A stretch of 64,000 nucleotides of DNA from Aquipluma nitroreducens. Lineage in GTDB: Bacteria > Bacteroidota > Bacteroidia > Bacteroidales > Prolixibacteraceae. The stretch covers positions 5,323,501-5,387,500 of the forward strand of contig NZ_AP018694.1 of NCBI RefSeq assembly GCF_009689585.1. Direction: 5' to 3'. The notes below the pieces were generated by a model, which worked only from the letters and a program-made list of their open reading frames with translations, was not told where the DNA came from and ran no database searches. Below, piece by piece: positions 1 to 7,402 of the stretch. How positions within the stretch are numbered: the first letter of the stretch is position 1; the number at the start of each line of letters is the position of its first letter. The translations under genes were made by a program, and so were the position numbers.

Positions 1-567
1 CTTTTTTTTAAGGTATTCGTTGGTGCTGAAATAGGCTTTTGCCATCAAATAGCCGAAAGTAATACCGATTAATGAGCCAGCCAAAACATCACCCGGATAG
101 TGCACTCCATTGTAAATGCGGCTATATGCCACAAGAAATGCCCAAAGGAATAGTCCGTATTTTAAATATCTGAATTTTGAATCGAGTACAAAACAAAGAA
201 AAGTTGCCAACCCAAAAACATTAGCTGCATGTGAGGACGCAAAACCATACAATCCGCCCGGGCCGGCTTTGCTTAGGTAAATTAATCCGGATAGCGACGG
301 CTCATGCGAAGGACGTAAGCGTTGAACGGTATTTTTCAGCAAACCCGAGGCCGTTTGGTCGCAAAGAGTAATCGTCAGAGCCACAAAGACAAGCATCAGA
401 ACTCCCTGCATTTTGTACCGTCTGATCATCAGGAAAATAATCAGCAGGTACATCGGGATCCAAATCAATTTATCGCTTAGCCAATACATCATTGGATCAA
501 AAAAAGCATTGTGGCTTCCGTTGATCAGCATAAATAATTGAGTATCTAATTGTTTCAGGTATTCCAT
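1..567 (-). CDS. PAP2-family membrane phosphatase, C-terminus cut by window edge
   Basis: The reading frame opens at ATG 567-565 and stays open for 189 codons to base 1, so the stop lies outside the window. The three PAP2 signatures are visible in order: KNTVQRLRP (KX6RP), GFASSHAAN (PSGH-like, here SSH) and SRIYNGVHYPGD (SRX5HX3D). Several hydrophobic helices separate them. The family removes phosphate from membrane lipid pyrophosphates such as undecaprenyl-PP, or from phosphatidyl lipids; the substrate here is unknown. It follows the 636-1079 gene by 68 bases. A second, unrelated-looking PAP2 gene is at 29736-30422. Confidence 0.88.
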   Translation of the reverse strand, partial: MEYLKQLDTQLFMLINGSHNAFFDPMMYWLSDKLIWIPMYLLIIFLMIRRYKMQGVLMLVFVALTITLCDQTASGLLKNTVQRLRPSHEPSLSGLIYLSKAGPGGLYGFASSHAANVFGLATFLCFVLDSKFRYLKYGLFLWAFLVAYSRIYNGVHYPGDVLAGSLIGITFGYLMAKAYFSTNEYLKKK

Positions 568-635
568 CTTGTTTTATCTTTAAGCTTGTAATGTTGATTC
601 TGCTCGCAAAATATGAAAAGCGCAATTGAATCCGG

Positions 636-1079
636 TTATTCAGGTCGCCGGGTCAGATCATATAAAATGTCAACAACATCGTTGACGACTTTTCGGCAAA
701 TAATTTTGTGGTGTTTCCGCTCGGCTACATCGGCTTCAGAGGCGTGTTTTTTTAATAATTCAGCACAAATAGTAGTTCCGTGAATATCTTCAAATAAATG
801 ATTTAATTCACGAACCTTTTTGTACGAGGCCAGTTTGGTATCCAAGTCTTTTGGATCCGAATTGCCGTAAGTTAAACCAAGTACCATAAATCCGCCAGTT
901 ACTGCACCACATTTCTGGCGCAACCGCCCCATTCCGCCGCCAAAGGTCGAAGAAATGAGTTTTGCCGTATTTTCGTTTAAATCTAATTCTTCGGAAAATG
1001 CCAGAAGTACCGATTGCGAGCAGGCATATCCTTCGTCGAAGTAGGATAGGGCTTTAGAGATAGTGTTTTCCTTTGTCAT
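636..1079 (-). CDS. C_GCAxxG_C_C family redox protein
   Basis: This is a 147-residue soluble protein of the C_GCAxxG_C_C family (Pfam PF09719). The conserved cysteine pattern is seen: C19 in GYACSQ, the KCGAVTGG block near residue 57, TTICAELL and then KIICRKVV. Members are thought to be redox-active and may bind a metal or cofactor through these cysteines, but no reaction is established. The start lies 6 bases after the stop of the alcohol dehydrogenase at 1086-2174, so the two are probably co-transcribed, perhaps as a redox pair. The function remains open. Confidence 0.85.
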   Translation of the reverse strand: MTKENTISKALSYFDEGYACSQSVLLAFSEELDLNENTAKLISSTFGGGMGRLRQKCGAVTGGFMVLGLTYGNSDPKDLDTKLASYKKVRELNHLFEDIHGTTICAELLKKHASEADVAERKHHKIICRKVVNDVVDILYDLTRRPE

Positions 1080-1085
1080 AATTTT

Positions 1086-2174
1086 TTAGTTCATGCCATC
1101 CGATCTGAAATCGAGTAATATCTTAATGTTTTCGGCTGGATTCTCGTCAAGTATTTCAAATCCACGCTGGGTTTGCGAGCCATGCAGGATTTGTGAAATT
1201 AATGCTTCGGGTTTAAACCTGCCATTTTTTAGGTGTTCAATTGCTTCAGCAAACTCGCCGTGGCTAACCCGCGACGATACAATTTTTGCTTCTTTCCAGA
1301 TTAGCTCTTTGAATACGATTGGAGCTGGTTCGTTACCCAGACCAAGAACGCAGACTGTTCCGCCTCCGCAGACACTTTGAATACATCCGCGAACCGGATT
1401 GATCAAGCCATCAATATCATGGGCATGTCCAACTGCCTCAAAAGCAATGTCAACTCCTTTGCCTTCGGTTTCAGCTTTAATACGTTCCACCGGATTTTCT
1501 TTGGAAGCATTAATTGCAATGACATTCTTGTAATATTTTGGGCCAATAGCCAAACGCGATTCTAAAATATCGACCATAAAAACAGTATTGTCGGTAACCG
1601 TGCGCACCGCTTCCAGAATGCAAAGGCCAACTTTTCCTGACCCCCAGATTACAATGGTATCGCCTTCCTTTACATTGGCGCGGTTTTTTGCATGACAGCC
1701 GATGCTTAGAACTTCGACCAGTGCCACATGTTCATCCGGAATATTCGCCGGAACTTTATACAACATGGATGGCGGTAGAGAAATGAATTGGGCAAATCCG
1801 CCATCCGAATCAATGCCAATGAGTTTTAGGCTTGTACATGCCGGATAATGACCTTTTAAACAGGCAGGGCATTTCCCACACCAGATGATCGGATCTGGAG
1901 CTACCTTGTCGCCAACAGCCCAGCCTTCAACACCATTGGCTACTTCAACAACCAATCCACCAAATTCATGTCCCATGATCATCGGTGTTTTGGTTCGCGG
2001 GTGAAATTCGCCTTTGTGGATGTGCTGATCGCTTCCGCAAATACATCCATAAGTAACCTCAATCAAAACTTCTCCGGGTTTACAGGTCGGTTTTTTCACA
2101 TCTAACCATTCCACCTTATTGTATTCTGTTAAAACAGCAGCTTTCATACCGTTGGTTTTGTTGTTGTAATTCAA
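1086..2174 (-). CDS. Zinc-dependent alcohol/polyol dehydrogenase (MDR family)
   Basis: This is a 362-residue medium-chain dehydrogenase. Visible are the catalytic zinc region CICGSDQH and GHEFGG, the four-cysteine structural zinc loop CGKCPACLKGHYPAC, and the NAD(P) Rossmann motif GSGKVGLC. It should oxidise a secondary alcohol or polyol, or reduce the matching carbonyl, with NAD(P); threonine or sorbitol dehydrogenase-like substrates are possible, but none can be chosen from sequence. The frame opens at 2174, but the tenth codon, Met at 2147-2145 (MKAAVLTEY), is the classical family start and may be the true one. It is first in a probable operon with the C_GCAxxG_C_C gene. Confidence 0.9.
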   Translation of the reverse strand: MNYNNKTNGMKAAVLTEYNKVEWLDVKKPTCKPGEVLIEVTYGCICGSDQHIHKGEFHPRTKTPMIMGHEFGGLVVEVANGVEGWAVGDKVAPDPIIWCGKCPACLKGHYPACTSLKLIGIDSDGGFAQFISLPPSMLYKVPANIPDEHVALVEVLSIGCHAKNRANVKEGDTIVIWGSGKVGLCILEAVRTVTDNTVFMVDILESRLAIGPKYYKNVIAINASKENPVERIKAETEGKGVDIAFEAVGHAHDIDGLINPVRGCIQSVCGGGTVCVLGLGNEPAPIVFKELIWKEAKIVSSRVSHGEFAEAIEHLKNGRFKPEALISQILHGSQTQRGFEILDENPAENIKILLDFRSDGMN

Positions 2175-2286
2175 ATTAAGTTTTGAAGCCTATAACAAAG
2201 ATAATGATGCATGGGAGACTGCTATCATAAGTATTATAGTTTTGTTTGGAATTTTCTACAAAAAGCTAAGCTATAAATATGGTCAT

Positions 2287-2323
2287 AAAAAAGCCCCGAC
2301 CTCTTTCGAGGCGGGGCTTTTTT
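2287..2323 (-). terminator. Strong rho-independent terminator after the GGGtGRT gene
   Basis: A GC-rich stem (gccccgacctc / gaggcggggc with a short loop) is flanked by A and T runs on both sides. It starts 15 bases beyond the stop of the gene at 2339 and lies ahead of the dehydrogenase gene. It should end the scaffold/GGGtGRT transcript; its symmetry would also allow termination on the plus strand. Confidence 0.85.
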
Positions 2324-2338
2324 ATATTTTCAGTTGAA

Positions 2339-3331
2339 TTATGCCTGAGAAATAGCAACAGCAACTGCTACACTGGCGCCAACCATTGGGTTGTTACCCA
2401 TTCCGATCAATCCCATCATTTCAACGTGAGCAGGAACTGAAGAAGAGCCTGCAAACTGAGCATCAGAGTGCATACGTCCCATGGTGTCGGTCATACCGTA
2501 AGACGCAGGACCAGCAGCCATGTTGTCGGGATGCAACGTACGGCCTGTTCCGCCGCCTGATGCTACCGAGAAATATTTCTTTCCTTGTTCGATACATTCT
2601 TTTTTGTAAGTACCTGCAACAGGGTGTTGGAAACGGGTAGGGTTGGTTGAGTTTCCGGTGATAGAAACGTCAACGCCTTCGCTATGAAGAATAGCAACAC
2701 CTTCGCGAACATCGTTGGCTCCGTAACAATTTACTTTGGCTTTATCACCTTTTGAGTAAGCGATACGTTCAACTACTTTCAATTCGCTGGTGAAATAGTC
2801 AAAATCTGTTTGCACATAAGTGAAACCATTGATACGGGCGATGATTTTAGCGGCATCTTTTCCCAATCCGTTCAGGATAACGCGCAATGGTTCTTTGCGA
2901 ACGCGGTTGGCAGATTTGGCAAGACCAATTGCGCCTTCAGCGGCAGCAAACGATTCGTGACCAGCTAAGAAAGCGAAACATTTGGTTTCTTCTTTCAGCA
3001 ACATGGCAGCCAGGTTTCCGTGACCGATACCTACTTTACGATCGTCGGCAACCGATCCGGGAATGCAGAAAGCCTGCAAGCCTTCGCCCAAAGTAGCGGC
3101 AATGTCAGCAGCATTGGTTTGTCCTTTTTTGATAGCGATAGCGCCGCCCACGATGTAAGCCCACATGGCGTTTTCGAAAGCGATTGGTTGAATGTCTTTT
3201 ACAATTTTGTAAACATCCACGCCTTTGTCTTCGCAAATTTTTCTGGCTTCTTCACATGAAGAAATGCCGTAAGAATTCAACACTTTATTGATCTGGTTGA
3301 TCCTTCTGTCGTAACTTTCAAATAATGGCAT
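2339..3331 (-). CDS. GGGtGRT protein
   Basis: This 330-residue protein carries the sequence that names its family, GGGTGRTLHPDNMA, near residue 258 (Pfam PF14057, GGGtGRT protein). It has no signal peptide or membrane segment, so it is cytoplasmic. The family has no firmly established biochemical role but recurs beside a NifU/IscU-like Fe-S scaffold, as here, where the scaffold gene ends 12 bases upstream. The C-terminus is rich in Gly and Ala (GMGNNPMVGASVAVAVA). The gene and its partner look clearly more GC-rich than the polysaccharide locus and show no damage. A role in metallocluster assembly or use is inferred from context only. Confidence 0.93.
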   Translation of the reverse strand: MPLFESYDRRINQINKVLNSYGISSCEEARKICEDKGVDVYKIVKDIQPIAFENAMWAYIVGGAIAIKKGQTNAADIAATLGEGLQAFCIPGSVADDRKVGIGHGNLAAMLLKEETKCFAFLAGHESFAAAEGAIGLAKSANRVRKEPLRVILNGLGKDAAKIIARINGFTYVQTDFDYFTSELKVVERIAYSKGDKAKVNCYGANDVREGVAILHSEGVDVSITGNSTNPTRFQHPVAGTYKKECIEQGKKYFSVASGGGTGRTLHPDNMAAGPASYGMTDTMGRMHSDAQFAGSSSVPAHVEMMGLIGMGNNPMVGASVAVAVAISQA

Positions 3332-3343
3332 ATCTGTTTCTCC

Positions 3344-4036
3344 TTATTCTTTACGTGGGTCAATTACTTTCACTGCATCTTCCATACGGCCATATTTGCC
3401 TGAAGCTTTTGTTAAAGCCTCGTTGGCATCCATACCGGTTTTGATCATGTCCATCATGCGGCCAAGGCTTACGAATTCGTAACCAATGATCTCGCTTGAT
3501 TCGCTCAAACCGATTTTAGTGATGTAACCTTCAGCCATTTCGAGGTAACGAGGGCCTTTTGCAACAGTTCCGTACAAAGTACCGGTTACACCGCGCAAAC
3601 CTTTACCTAAATCTTCCAGGCCGGCGCCAATTGGCAGACCGCCTTCAGAAAAAGCTGTTTGGGTACGTCCGTAAACAATTTGTAAGAACAATTCGCGCAT
3701 AGCGGTGTTGATCGCGTCGCAAACCAAGTCGGTGTTCAACGCTTCCAGAATGGTTTTTCCGGGAAGGATTTCAGAAGCCATAGCAGCCGAGTGGGTCATA
3801 CCGGTACAACCGATTGTTTCAACCAATGCTTCCTGAATGATACCTTCTTTCACGTTCAGTGTCAGCTTGCAAGCTCCTTGTTGAGGTGCACACCAGCCAA
3901 CTCCGTGGGTCAATCCCGAGATGTCTTTTACTTCTTTGGCTTTTACCCAACGTCCTTCTTCAGGAATTGGAGCCGGGCCATGATTCGCTCCCTGAGCGAC
4001 ACAAATCATGCCTGCAACTTCATGTGTAAAACTCAT
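3344..4036 (-). CDS. Iron-sulfur cluster assembly scaffold protein, NifU/IscU-like
   Basis: This is a 230-residue protein with the fold and cysteines of the NifU_N/IscU scaffold family. Cys residues occur in VGWCAPQQGACKL, in the IGCTGMTHSAA loop (counterpart of the IscU GCGSAIAS loop) and in DLVCDAIN. It is longer than IscU (about 130 residues), with a C-terminal extension. The role would be transient building of an Fe-S cluster for transfer to a client. It is first in a two-gene operon with the GGGtGRT gene, which is the likely client or co-factor; that link is inference. Confidence 0.9.
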   Translation of the reverse strand: MSFTHEVAGMICVAQGANHGPAPIPEEGRWVKAKEVKDISGLTHGVGWCAPQQGACKLTLNVKEGIIQEALVETIGCTGMTHSAAMASEILPGKTILEALNTDLVCDAINTAMRELFLQIVYGRTQTAFSEGGLPIGAGLEDLGKGLRGVTGTLYGTVAKGPRYLEMAEGYITKIGLSESSEIIGYEFVSLGRMMDMIKTGMDANEALTKASGKYGRMEDAVKVIDPRKE

Positions 4037-4062
4037 ATAGTCTAATTTTTAATTTGAAATAT

Positions 4063-4076
4063 ATTGAGAACTCAAT
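4063..4076. promoter_or_regulatory. Palindrome upstream of the Fe-S scaffold operon
   Basis: The 14-base perfect palindrome attgagaactcaat lies 27 bases upstream of the scaffold start codon, where an operator or -35/-10 overlap would be expected. Function is inferred from position only. Confidence 0.35.
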
Positions 4077-4102
4077 TTTTTATTAATACTTATAATTCAT
4101 GT

Positions 4103-4122
4103 CCGTCAGCTAAAGCAGACGG
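4103..4122. repeat. Hairpin of a dispersed repeat family
   Basis: The sequence ccgtcagctaaagcagacgg folds into an imperfect stem and is followed by caaaggataa. Closely similar hairpins with the same tail occur at about 18391-18420 and 18498-18520. It lies between the crcB/DUF190 operon and the scaffold operon. Confidence 0.45.
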
Positions 4123-4192
4123 CAAAGGATAACACTTCGATTGTAGTTTAACGCTTGCAACAGCTTTTTACTGAAAATTGCGACTGATTACT

Positions 4193-4558
4193 CTACATCC
4201 CGAACATCCTTTTTTCTCCTGTTTTATACAGCAATACATTCGTCTTTTCCAGCGTTACCAAACATCCGTATTTCATCGTTTCGAGCTGTGGACGGATTGT
4301 TTCGTAAAACGAATTGATTTTATCTTCTTCGTCAACCAATTCAACTACCAATGGCACTTTGTCGCTCACTTCCCAGAATTTGTAGGAATGGATGACTGAA
4401 CTTGCCCCGAAACCCATAATACCTTTTGTTACGGTAGCTCCGGCAATTCCTTTCTTTTTCGCCTGAAATACTATGTATTCATATAAAGGCTCTTGATTGA
4501 TCTGGTCGGTTGAACCAATAAAAAACTTTAATACACATGCTACTGTATTGTTTTCCAT
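4193..4558 (-). CDS. DUF190 protein linked to fluoride export
   Basis: This is a 121-residue protein of the DUF190 family (Pfam PF02641), small and soluble with a ferredoxin-like, PII-like predicted fold. Motifs seen include GIAGATVTKGIMGFGASSVIHS and KVPLVVELVDEEDKI. The family is often encoded next to the fluoride channel CrcB, as here, where only one base separates the crcB stop from this ATG. A role as sensor or modulator of the channel is inferred from the pairing. Expression should be set by the fluoride riboswitch upstream of crcB. Confidence 0.88.
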   Translation of the reverse strand: MENNTVACVLKFFIGSTDQINQEPLYEYIVFQAKKKGIAGATVTKGIMGFGASSVIHSYKFWEVSDKVPLVVELVDEEDKINSFYETIRPQLETMKYGCLVTLEKTNVLLYKTGEKRMFGM

Positions 4559-4559
4559 A

Positions 4560-4937
4560 TTAGGTTAGTTTAATGATGAAACGTCCGGCGTAAACAGCCA
4601 TTAATCCAATAAATACACTGAGCGAAGTATATAATGCAAAACGAATCCATTCCTGCTCGCGACCTAACAAAAAGGCATCATTTGAAAAGCTTGAGAATGT
4701 GGTAAAGCCGCCACATATTCCTACTGCAAGGAACAGTCGGATGTCGGCGCTTAAGAAATCGCCTTTTTCGGAAATGCCATAAATTAAACCAATAAGCAGA
4801 CATCCAACAATATTAACGATAAACGTACTCCATGGGAAAACAGAAGTAACATTAACTTGAAAGTAGCGGGAAATGAGAAAACGAGCAACCGTACCGATGA
4901 ATCCACCTAGTCCAACAATCAAAATAGATTTTACCAT
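4560..4937 (-). CDS. crcB: Fluoride exporter CrcB/Fluc
   Basis: This is a 125-residue, four-helix membrane protein of the CrcB/Fluc family, the usual length for this dimeric channel. Diagnostic segments are GGFIGTVARF at the N-terminus, the PWSTFIVNIVGC helix and GICGGFTTFSSFSN, with the Phe/Thr-rich track that lines the fluoride pore. It passes fluoride out of the cell. A fluoride riboswitch lies 29 bases upstream, and the DUF190 gene follows after one base. Start ATG 4937-4935 fits the family N-terminus. Confidence 0.96.
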   Translation of the reverse strand: MVKSILIVGLGGFIGTVARFLISRYFQVNVTSVFPWSTFIVNIVGCLLIGLIYGISEKGDFLSADIRLFLAVGICGGFTTFSSFSNDAFLLGREQEWIRFALYTSLSVFIGLMAVYAGRFIIKLT

Positions 4938-4965
4938 AAAATTACGTTCTAAATAACTTATTCAT

Positions 4966-5024
4966 TGGTAGATGTCATCAGCCTGAACTTGCGTTACGGC
5001 GGTTAAAGGCAGACCTCATTGCCG
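4966..5024 (-). promoter_or_regulatory. Fluoride (crcB motif) riboswitch
   Basis: Read on the minus strand, the segment holds the hallmarks of the crcB RNA in the right order: GGCAATGAGGTCTGCC forming the first stem and loop, then TTTAACCGCC, a variable hairpin, and GCTGATGACATCTACC. The A-ACCGC and GCTGATGA-CTAC blocks are the conserved pseudoknot and ligand pocket of the fluoride riboswitch. It lies directly ahead of crcB. Fluoride binding would be expected to switch on crcB and the DUF190 gene. Confidence 0.9.
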
Positions 5025-5444
5025 ACCACAAATATAATTATTCGAAAAGATTGTGCCTGATCCTGGATGTGGAAATACGATGGGAGTAAGTAAAATTGAT
5101 AAAGAATTCATATTCATCAGCGGATGTTTTTTTTTATCCTTTGATGAAAGATAAGGCTAGTGATGTTGAAATGAAATCAGGTAATCAGGAAAAAATAGAC
5201 TGATCGTTTATTCTAGTTCGGGTGGATGAGTTACTCGATTTGTTGAGAAGGACATTCAGTAGAAATAATTGCCAATAAACTTTCAAATTCGGGTTAGATC
5301 GTAGCGAAAAATCGATTAAACATGACGAGTAAAACTAATTCAAATAGCAGGATCGAAATTGTAGTCGATAATCTCAGAAACAATTCAAATGATACTTGAA
5401 TTTTAAAGTTTTACGCTCATGTTGAAAATGTTGCAATCGATATT
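5025..5444. other. Intergenic stretch, nothing recognised
   Basis: About 420 AT-rich bases upstream of the fluoride riboswitch, which should contain its promoter. No convincing coding frame, RNA or repeat was found. Confidence 0.5.
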
Positions 5445-5603
5445 TTATATTTTTTTTGCGCCAATCCTTGCAAAATAACGACTTCTAGCTTCTTTAGGGT
5501 CAGCTCCGACTGCGATATAAATTCTTGTTTTGACATCAATAATTACTTCTTGTAACTTGGTCAAATCAGGAGTAGTAAAACTCGGTTGTTTCTTTTCGAA
5601 CAT
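5445..5603 (-). CDS. Small hypothetical protein, 52 residues
   Basis: A short frame runs from ATG 5603-5601 to TAA 5447-5445, preceded by a purine-rich AGAAAGAA at suitable spacing. The product starts MFEKKQPSFTTPDLTKLQ and ends RSRYFARIGAKKI. It looks like a natural small soluble protein: balanced composition, a charged C-terminal helix and a central VKTRIYIAVG strand. It is monocistronic and lies between crcB and the two-component genes. No family is recognised. Confidence 0.45.
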   Translation of the reverse strand: MFEKKQPSFTTPDLTKLQEVIIDVKTRIYIAVGADPKEARSRYFARIGAKKI

Positions 5604-5972
5604 TTTAATTTCTTTCTATTAATGAATACTACACACATTTAGAATAAACCTATTCTGGTATCAGTACCTGGGAAATAAGGCCTGATCTCATTTTTGCTGG
5701 TATAAAACGGATTATTTATCTTTTAGAAAAGACCACGTATTAAGATCTATATGCACAAACGTGAAAACTTCAGAAAAGTTGTAAAAAATCAAAGGTACTA
5801 TTTAAAATGGTGTTACCATCTCTTGAGTTGTAAATACAACAATCATTTGATGTTGCGGCTTGTGATCTTATTTTTCAGGGACAAAGCTGTTAATCGATCG
5901 AAAACACGCAAAAAAAAGGGAATCCAAGGACTCCCAATTTTTAAATGATATTTTCTAAAATTTAGCATTTAG
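5604..5972. other. Intergenic stretch downstream of the response regulator
   Basis: About 370 AT-rich bases between the small ORF and the end of the response regulator gene. A 65-codon plus-strand frame at 5751-5948 has an unnatural composition and was not accepted. No RNA or terminator stands out. Confidence 0.4.
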
Positions 5973-6878
5973 TTAAGCTTCAAAGTTCCCACTTCTCGAT
6001 ACCTGAATGCCATATTTTTTTAATCTTCTTATCAATGAATCTCGCGTGATTCCTAATAATTCGGCTGTTTTATTTTGATTGTAGTTTTTTTCTATAAGTG
6101 CCAGACGAATTAGATTTAATTCATTTTCTTCCAAGTTATAATTGATTTTTGCCTGCGGCGAATCTGTCTTATTGGAGGTATTAGTCATGAAATCACTTTC
6201 CGACAAGTATTCATTTTTGCATAAGATCAGGGCTCTTTCAACCATATTTTTTAACTCTCTTACATTTCCAGGGAAAGAATAATTCTTTAAAAAGCTAATG
6301 GTCGTCTTTTCTATTTTAGGTGTAGGTTTATTTAGTTTTCGGGCAAACTCCGAAGCAAAATGATTGAGAAGCGGTTCAATATCTTCAATTCGCTCGCGCA
6401 ATGGTGGAATTTTGATGTGAATCGTGTTTAGCCGATGTAACAGGTCTAACCTGAACTTTTTTTCTTCGATTAATTGGTTAATGTCGTGGTTTGTCGCGGC
6501 GATTATTCTAAAATCGGTAGCAATTGGTTCTGTTTCGCCTACCCGGGTTATCGTTTTTTCTTCGATGGCTCTTAATATTTTGGCCTGAAGATTAATCGGC
6601 ATATCGGCGATTTCATCCAGGAATAGAGTGCCTTGATTACTAACCTCAAAAAATCCTTTTTTGTCGACAATTGCTCCAGTAAATGAACCTTTCTTATGGC
6701 CAAAGAATTCACTTTCTAAAAGAGAATCTGTTATGGCACTGCTGTTTACTGCGCAGAAAATATTGTCTTTCCTGCTACTTTCGTAATGAATGATGCGCGC
6801 AACATTTTCCTTGCCAGTTCCACTTTCTCCGGTAATTAGTACACTTGTATCTCTGTATTTAGAGGCAGTCATGGCCAA
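5973..6878 (-). CDS. Sigma-54 response regulator, AAA+ and DNA-binding part (after frameshift)
   Basis: This 301-residue frame holds most of an NtrC-type activator: Walker A GESGTGKE, the sigma-54 contact loop GSFTGA (usual GAFTGA), Walker B GTLFLDEIADMP, the arginine-containing PPLRER segment, and a Fis-type C-terminal helix-turn-helix (QNKTAELLGITRDSLIRRL). It should activate sigma-54 promoters after phosphorylation. The apparent ATG at 6878 is not a true start: the frame reads back through DLAYFKNLQEKIKRDF and joins the receiver domain of the 6869-7402 frame once one base is restored near 6961-6968. As read, receiver and output domains are on separate frames. Confidence 0.9.
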   Translation of the reverse strand: MAMTASKYRDTSVLITGESGTGKENVARIIHYESSRKDNIFCAVNSSAITDSLLESEFFGHKKGSFTGAIVDKKGFFEVSNQGTLFLDEIADMPINLQAKILRAIEEKTITRVGETEPIATDFRIIAATNHDINQLIEEKKFRLDLLHRLNTIHIKIPPLRERIEDIEPLLNHFASEFARKLNKPTPKIEKTTISFLKNYSFPGNVRELKNMVERALILCKNEYLSESDFMTNTSNKTDSPQAKINYNLEENELNLIRLALIEKNYNQNKTAELLGITRDSLIRRLKKYGIQVSRSGNFEA

Positions 6879-7402
6879 TTCCAGAATATCCTTGATTTGT
6901 TGACTTTCGCCAATGAAATCGCGCTTGATCTTTTCTTGCAGGTTTTTGAAATAAGCGAGGTCTTTTCCTCCATATTTTTTATGACTCGTTGAAGATCTAA
7001 AAATTTGCGAGTTCTTTGGATGGCTATTTGTATGTCAGTATGTCGAAATGGCTTTTTAAGGTAATCAATGGCTCCGTTTCTTAATGCTGTAATTACGGTT
7101 TCCATGTCGCCATGAGCAGAAACAATAATGACTTCCAATTTAGGATAACTTTGCTTAACCTCTTTTAAAATATCCAGCCCGCTGATTCCTTTTAACCGAA
7201 CATCCAGAATAAGCAAGTCAATATCCTGACTTTTCAATATTGCCCGGCCTTTGTGTACATTGTTGGCTGTAAATGAGATGTATCCCTGATTGAGAAGAAA
7301 TTCTTCAATCTCTTCAGTGAAATTGATCTCGTCATCAATAACAAGCACTTTCATTTGAGCATTTAATTGATGATTTTCGGGTTTTCCAGTAGTATTAAAC
7401 AT
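6869..7402 (-). CDS. Response regulator receiver part of a frameshifted NtrC-type regulator
   Basis: The N-terminal 140 residues are a complete CheY-like receiver: acidic pair D23-D24, phospho-acceptor D67 in LLILDVRL, Thr/Ser in VIIVSAHG and the lysine in YLKKPF. The last 40 residues (from TSLISKTCKK) are out of frame and do not resemble any protein; the proper continuation lies in the 5973-6878 frame. Start may be Met17 (MKVLVIDDE) rather than Met1. The first codons overlap the end of the hybrid kinase gene by 8 bases, so the two are translationally coupled and form a cognate pair. Confidence 0.9.
   Translation of the reverse strand: MFNTTGKPENHQLNAQMKVLVIDDEINFTEEIEEFLLNQGYISFTANNVHKGRAILKSQDIDLLILDVRLKGISGLDILKEVKQSYPKLEVIIVSAHGDMETVITALRNGAIDYLKKPFRHTDIQIAIQRTRKFLDLQRVIKNMEEKTSLISKTCKKRSSAISLAKVNKSRIFWNWP

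Noticed and set aside
5751-5948. 65-codon plus-strand frame
   Set aside because: Composition is unnatural (many Lys, Arg, aromatic residues), there is no ribosome-binding site and no resemblance to a family.
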